64,000 bases of DNA from Symbiodinium natans (lineage: Eukaryota > Sar > Dinophyceae > Suessiales > Symbiodiniaceae). Numbering within the stretch: position 1 is the stretch's first letter; every line of letters starts with the position of its first letter. The translations under genes were made by a program, and so were the position numbers. The DNA lies in contig CAJNDS010000002.1 of the NCBI GenBank assembly GCA_905221605.1, positions 64,001-128,000 on the forward strand, in the 5' to 3' direction. Below the pieces are notes generated by a model. It searched no databases and was not told where the DNA came from. It saw only the letters and a list, made by a program, of their open reading frames with translations. Of this stretch, positions 59,581-64,000 are shown piece by piece.

Positions 59581-59737
59581 CTAAGCCCCGACACCACAAA
59601 CCAAAGTGCCTCGGACCCCTACACCCTAAACCCGAACCCCTAAAACCCAAAACCCAAAACCCGAAACCCGAAACCCTAAACCCTAAACCCTAAACCCTAA
59701 ACCCTAAACCCTAAACCCTAAACCCTAAACCCTAAAC

Positions 59738-59779
59738 CCAACGCAGGGTGGGAGAGCCTTGAAGAACATCTCGCGGGGC
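59738..59779 (-). CDS. Gene L exon
   Basis: Acceptor TTGTCGGTCGCAG|G, donor GTTGG|GTTTAGGG. Reads PREMFFKALPPCV. Confidence 0.5.
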
Positions 59780-59959
59780 CTGCGACCGACAAATGCGCGT
59801 TAAAACCCCCCCGAAATGCTGGGTGCTTGGGAAGCCCCACTAGGTTGCCCGGGGTTTATAAGGGTTTAGGGTTTAGGTTTAGGGTTTAGGGTTTAGGGTT
59901 TAGGGTTTAGGGTTTAGGGTTACCTACCAAAAAGGGAACAAGGGTACTACTGGGCATCC

Positions 59960-60003
59960 TAGCCCATATGGTGGCAGCCTCGACCTGGCAAGCTTCCATG
60001 GCT
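59960..60003 (-). CDS. Gene L exon ending at an introner, GA donor
   Basis: Acceptor ACCTTAG|CC; reads MEACQVEAATIWA. The 3' edge is GCTAG|GATGCCCAGTAG, where the 'tgcccagtag' element begins with GA; other copies of this element begin GTAGCCCAG. Confidence 0.5.
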
Positions 60004-60063
60004 AAGGTCTAGGGGCTCAGGGTTTAGGGTTTAGGGTTTAGGGTAGTTTAGGGTTCAGGGTAA

Positions 60064-60127
60064 ATCCAGGTACGATTTCGCAAATATAAGCTGTTGCTTC
60101 TCTCCTGCACTGCATGCGTGGCGCACC
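60064..60127 (-). CDS. Gene L exon with acceptor inside TTTAGGG
   Basis: Acceptor GGGTTTAG|GG; frames CATHAVQERSNSLYLRNR and VRHACSAGEKQQLIFAKS are both open. Left end not fixed. Confidence 0.4.
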
Positions 60128-60155
60128 CTAAACCCTAAACCCTAAACCCTAAATC

Positions 60156-60215
60156 CGCAATCCCGGCCTCCGGCAGCGTCACCACGGATGCAAGCAGCTC
60201 TGGCTCCACTCCCTG
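60156..60215 (-). CDS. Gene L exon with GA donor in a telomere-like unit
   Basis: Exactly 20 codons in phase 0: QGVEPELLASVVTLPEAG then IA. Acceptor GCGTTTAG|CAG. The donor GCG|GATTTAGGG differs from the usual GTTTAGGG by inclusion of an A, giving GA at the junction. Confidence 0.6.
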
Positions 60216-60329
60216 CTAAACGCGTAGAGGGGTTGCAGGGCACTCTTTCAACCCAATCAAGGGGTTCAGGGTTTAGGGGTAAGTTTAGGGTTTAGGGCTT
60301 AGGGCTTAGGATGGTTTAGGAGGGTTTCG

Positions 60330-60446
60330 GATGGTTTAGGGTCGGCCTTGGGGAAGGGTTGTGGGGCTGTTAGGGTTGGCGAGGGGGGGGTGGAGGGGGT
60401 TGGAGGGCTTTTGGGGCTCGCGGCATCCATTTCAAAAGCCTCGAGA
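60330..60446 (-). CDS. Gene L Pro-rich exon
   Basis: After TCTCTCGAG|: AFEMDAASPKSPPTPSTP then continuing Pro-rich. The later part overlaps degenerate repeat DNA, so the true 3' end is unclear. Confidence 0.4.
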
Positions 60447-60984
60447 GATGAGGGGTGTTGGGTTTAGCGTTTAGGTGTGGGCAAGAGGCTTCCCAGTTGG
60501 GGTGCAAGGGGTCGTTTTGCGGCTTTGGGGTGTGGGGCTTGGGGTTTGGGGTCTACGTCTAAACCCTGAAGCCTATGACCCTAAACCCTATCACCCTAAA
60601 CCCCCATTGAGACGATGGGTTTGAGGATTGAAGGTTTTAGGGATTTTGTGCTGCTGGCTACTCAGGGCAAGGATTTGGAAAGCTTGGGGGCTGAGGGGTC
60701 TCCATCCTTCAGCCACAAGGGGATGAGGGGTTTAGGGTTTAGGGTTTAGGGTTTAGGGTTTAGGGTTTAGGGTGTAGGTTTAGGGTTAGGGGCTTGGGCC
60801 TTAGGCTCTAGGGTCAGGGATCCTAGGGATCCTAGGGCCTAGGGACTATGCTACCCATGAGCCTTCAAATAAGGGAGCTGCAAGTTGAAACAACGGGCCC
60901 GTTGTTGGGCTGGACCCTAAACCCTAAACCCTAAACCCTAAACCCTAAACCCTGAACCCTAAACCCTAAACTGCCGTCGTGACC

Positions 60985-61045
60985 TATTTGCCTCGCCATG
61001 ATTCAGAAACGGACACACGCCAGCCCATACATGGTTTCTCAAGGC
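60985..61045 (-). CDS. Gene L exon with strong acceptor
   Basis: Acceptor TTTTCTCTCCCCCAG|GT is the best match to a classic polypyrimidine acceptor in the window; donor AATAG|GTCACG. Reads ALRNHVWAGVCPFLNHGE then AN. The F-L-N-H-x-x-x-N pattern resembles the SET-domain NHS-x-x-N core, but on this length alone that is a guess. Confidence 0.5.
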
Positions 61046-61146
61046 ACCTGGGGGAGAGAAAACCCTGTACGGTTTAGGGTTTAGGTGGTTTAGGGGGTTT
61101 AGGGGTTTAGGGTTTAGGGGGTTTAGGGGGTTTAGGGGGTTTAGGA

Positions 61147-61224
61147 CCTGAAGCCCCCATGGATGGCCACGGGATTGGCCCAAGCCGAGAACTCTTCTGG
61201 CTTCCTCCTCGTGTCTCTCAGAAT
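61147..61224 (-). CDS. Gene L exon
   Basis: Donor CTTCAG|GTCCTAAAC. Reads RHEEEARRVLGLGQSRGH then PWGLQ after TTCTGAG|. Confidence 0.45.
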
Positions 61225-61415
61225 TAACAGGCACAGTATCGTGGGCCGTTGGGGGGGGGGCTTGGGATTTAGGTTGAGGTTTACCTCTCAAACCCTAAAC
61301 CCTAAACCCTAAACCCTAAACCCTAAACCCTAAACCCTAAACCCTAAACCCTAAACCCTAAACCCTCATTAAACCCTAAACACTAAACCCTAAACCCTAG
61401 GGTTTTTTTTGGCCC

Positions 61416-61513
61416 CCGGGATTCAAGGCTCCAACGAACCGACTCAGGCCCTGTGCCTGGCGAGGAAGAGCAGATCTCAAGATGATGTTGCAGAGCCACC
61501 TTGGCATCTCCCT
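61416..61513 (-). CDS. Gene L exon
   Basis: Acceptor AAGGGTAG|AG; reads GDAKVALQHHLEICSSSP then GTGPESVRWSLESR. Left end approximate, GA donor possible. Confidence 0.5.
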
Positions 61514-61839
61514 CTACCCTTAAACCCTAACACCCTACACCCTAAACCCTTAAACCCTAGACCCTAAACCCTAAACCCTAAACCCTAAACCCTAATCCCC
61601 CCCTCCCCCTCCCCCACCACCAGCAACTCAGCCTCGTCTGAGGGTTACGAGGGTGGGGGTGTTTTAGGGATTCGTGGTTGGCCCCTTTACACCCTCCGAA
61701 GAGTAGATTCCAAAACAGGATGCTCTTAAGCAAAAAGCCAGGGTTTAGGGTTTAGGGTTTAGGGTTTAGGGATTAGGGTTTAGGGTTTAGGACTTAGGGT
61801 GCAGGGTTTAGGGTGTTAGGGTGCAGGGCTCAAATACAC

Positions 61840-61945
61840 ATATAGCAATATTTCCCAAGACGACCCTCTCGAGCGCGACGGGTGAGCACATAGAACATAT
61901 CACAAGGGCCTACCCTACGCACACAAGGGCCTACCCTACGCAGGG
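61840..61945 (-). CDS. Gene L exon with duplicated acceptor
   Basis: A 21-bp unit (tgcgtagggtaggcccttgtg on the minus strand) occurs twice, giving two AG acceptors 21 nt apart. After the second, PCDMFYVLTRRAREGRLG is open. Confidence 0.45.
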
Positions 61946-62279
61946 TTCAGGGTTTAGGCCTTAAATCCTAAACCATCCTCATCCATCCCACACCATCCCA
62001 AGCCGCTAACCACTAAACCCCTGTAAGGTTTAGGGTTTAGCGCCAGGGTAACCCAAACCATAAACCCTACACCCTAAACCCTTCTTTTGTAGCGTTGAGG
62101 CCCGGTACATGTTGGGGTTTGCACGACGGTTTAGGGTTTAGGGTTTAGGGTTTAGGGTTTGGGGTTTAGGGTTTAGGGTTTAGGGTTTAGGGTTTAGGGT
62201 TTAGAGGGTTTTTTTTTTGACAAGGTCAAGGGGCCTTGGGCCTGCCGTCACCTGCGTGAAGCCTAAACCCTCAAGTTGG

Positions 62280-62525
62280 GGGTATAGGGTTTAGGGCTTT
62301 AGGGTTTAGGGTTTAGGGTTAGGGTTTAGGGTTTAGGGTTTAGGGTTTAGGGTTTAGGGTTTAGGGTTTAGGGTTTAGGGTTTAGGGTTGCGGGTTTAGG
62401 GTTTAGGGTTTAGGGTTTAGGGTTTAGGGTTTAGGGTTTAGGGTTTAGGGTTTAGGGTTTAGGGTTTAGGGTTTAGGGTTTAGGGTTTAGCGTTTAGGGC
62501 TTAGGGTTTAGGGTTTAGGGTTTAG
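62280..62525. repeat. Long (TTTAGGG)n array
   Basis: About 33 units with a few short or variant units. Lies in an intron of gene L. Confidence 0.95.
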
Positions 62526-62541
62526 GAACCCCAAGCTTTAC

Positions 62542-62583
62542 CAATCTCACGAGCCTTGACCTGACACGAAACGGTCCAAGTGC
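62542..62583 (-). CDS. Gene L exon
   Basis: Acceptor GGCTTAG|GC, donor ATTG|GTAAAGC. Reads TWTVSCQVKAREI. Confidence 0.5.
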
Positions 62584-63012
62584 CTAAGCCTACACCCTAA
62601 ACTTCGCAAGACGCAAACCTTTTGGGGGAGTTACATGGTCCCCGGGAACCTTAAACACTCTAAGGGTTTAGGGTTAGGGTTCAGGGTTGCAGTGTAGGCC
62701 TTAGGGTTTAGGGAAGTTACACGGTGTCGTAGTATCTGCAAATGGGGACCCTTATATACCCCACCCCGTATATACCCTCCACAACCCAAGGGCCCATACT
62801 TCTCAACCCTTTATTAAAGGAGGTAAGGGACCATATAATTAAGGCACCCTTAGAAACCCAGAACGCAGGGAGCTACCAGGGAATTCGGGTTGGGTTTTAG
62901 GATAATTAACCCTGATGGTGGGAGTTCAGATTTTCTCATATACCTAAACTCTAAACCCTAAACCCTAAACTCTAAACCCTAAACCCCAAACCCTAAACCC
63001 TAAACCCAAAAC

Positions 63013-63131
63013 CCGAAGAACGCAGAACCATCAAAGATGCCGTGGCGCCCGCGCCCCGTGCGCTCGTCGAAGGCAGTGGCCCCAGCTTCGCGCAGGGAGC
63101 TTCGCAAGGCGCTGAAGGCATCTTGCCTCAG
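63013..63131 (-). CDS. Gene L exon, strong coding signal
   Basis: Acceptor CCCGAAG|CTG, donor TTCGG|GTTTTGGG. 39 codons: LRQDAFSALRSSLREAGA, TAFDERTGRGRHGIFDGS and AFF. Nearly all codons end in G or C. Product unknown. Confidence 0.6.
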
Positions 63132-63696
63132 CTTCGGGGTGCTTGGGGGTTTAGGGTTTAGGGTTTAGGGTTTAGGGGCTGGGGGCTTAGGGTTTAATGT
63201 TTCGGGGCTTGAGAGAATGTTCAGGGAGAGTGGTGCTTCGGGTTTTCTTCCTAGTTCTTAGCAGGGAAGCGGGAAGTAGGTATCCCACATATTCCCATAA
63301 GGGGCTCTATAGGAAAGGCAGTATCGAATTCGGCAAGTAGGTGCCCTATACAATCCCGGTGCAGGGTTCTCCTACGAAGAACCCAAAACCCTCAAACCCG
63401 TAATTATTCCCTGATACTTTCCTACCAAAAGGACTGGTAGCTTCCCTAAATCCTGAATTCTCAACCCAAGATTCTTGGATCAGAGTAGGGTTTAGGGTTT
63501 ATGGTTAAAGGTACTACTGTGCTAGCTAGTAAGTCGGTCTTGTGCCAGGATCAGACCTAAACCCTAAACCCCAACCCCCATCCCCCCCCCCCCACCGCCC
63601 CCAAGGGGTTTAGGGTTTAGGAAGTTTAGGGGTTTAGGGTTTAGGGTTTAGATTTAGGGTTCAGCACCTCAAGCCCAAGCATTCACGCGAGGGAAG

Positions 63697-63727
63697 CTCG
63701 CTACCTGGGTATCGAATATCGACCCAC
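63697..63727 (-). CDS. Short exon near window edge
   Basis: Acceptor ACCAAAG|G, donor CCCAG|GTAGCGAG. Reads GGWVDIRYP. The rest of 63750-64000 is degenerate CCCTAAA-like DNA with no exon seen. Confidence 0.35.
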
Positions 63728-64000
63728 CCACCCCTTTGGTTGCCACAACAGTTAAGGGTTTAGGGTTCAGGGTGTAGGGTTTGAACCCCCAAAACCCAAA
63801 CCCTAAACCCTAAACCTTAAATAAATCTTAGGCCCTGAACCTTAAAAAGCTTAAATCCAGGACCCCTGGAACCCCCAACCACAAATGTTAAACCCTAACC
63901 CCTAAACCCTGGAACCCTATGGCTTGAATCCTAAACCCAAACCCACGAGCCCTAAAAGGGGCTTGAACCCTAAACCAAGCGCCTTTTTTGGGGACCCCGT

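Noticed and set aside
62719-62731. 13-nt micro-exon between CCATTTGCAG| and |GTGTAACTT
   Set aside because: Too short to support from sequence alone, although both sites look good.
1-64000. True chromosome end (telomere)
   Set aside because: The heptamer arrays are short, alternate in orientation, carry variants and are interleaved with exons over the whole window; none is terminal.
1-64000. Bacterial or organellar origin
   Set aside because: No operons, ribosome-binding sites or long ORFs; splice-bounded exons and telomere-type heptamers point to a nuclear eukaryotic genome.
1-64000. CRISPR array from the regular short repeats
   Set aside because: Units are head-to-tail heptamers without unique spacers of constant length.

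Overview
This window looks like nuclear DNA of a dinoflagellate or a very close alveolate relative. The reasons are: the plant/alveolate-type telomere unit TTTAGGG is everywhere; there are almost no long ORFs, but dozens of short GC-richer islands (40-130 bp) that read as exons; several splice donors are GA or GC instead of GT, a known dinoflagellate trait; and one complete gene (14029-16356) encodes a C-terminal CCCH zinc-finger protein of a type I know from dinoflagellates. No rRNA, CRISPR or bacterial operon features were seen.

Nearly every exon-like island I could read is better explained on the minus strand, so the window appears to be one unidirectional gene array read from right to left. 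The islands are bracketed by telomere-like repeats, typically (CCCTAAA)n on the left and (TTTAGGG)n on the right. On the minus strand this gives introns that start with GTTTAGGG, a GT donor supplied by the repeat, and end in CCCTAAAG, CCTAG or TTTAG. The 'repeat' is thus the intron end itself. Intron interiors carry at least ten families of short inverted-repeat elements (introner/MITE-like).

Layout, left to right: 1-8.0 kb, exons of an unassigned gene (A) running off the left edge; 8.1-13.9 kb, gene B, whose last exons look like the end of a multi-pass transporter; 14.0-16.4 kb, the complete CCCH gene (C); 16.9-20.5 kb, a membrane protein (D); 21-27.4 kb, a Trp/Gln/Gly-repeat exon and several hydrophobic exons (E); 27.6-33.7 kb, an MFS transporter-like gene (F) with transmembrane exons in the expected order; 33.8-38.6 kb, an amino-acid-permease-like gene (G); 38.9-42.9 kb, a gene (H) with a visible start codon; 44.4-47.9 kb, a 13-exon phase-consistent acidic-tailed protein (I); 48.1-51.3 kb, an AT-rich, exon-free block with a long palindrome, degenerate tandem repeats and a CT-rich satellite; 51.7-54 kb, possibly a nucleotide-binding/FAD enzyme (J); 54.3-57.1 kb and 57.6-64 kb, further unassigned genes (K, L).

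Two models carry the main argument. Gene C has five exons (45+123+104+58+393 = 723 nt, 241 codons), in frame from ATG to stop only if intron 1 uses a GA donor. Gene I has thirteen exons totalling 918 nt (306 codons) with every junction in phase. Other exons are single reads by eye; many GC-rich islands are open in more than one frame or on both strands, so product names outside genes C, F and G are mostly withheld.
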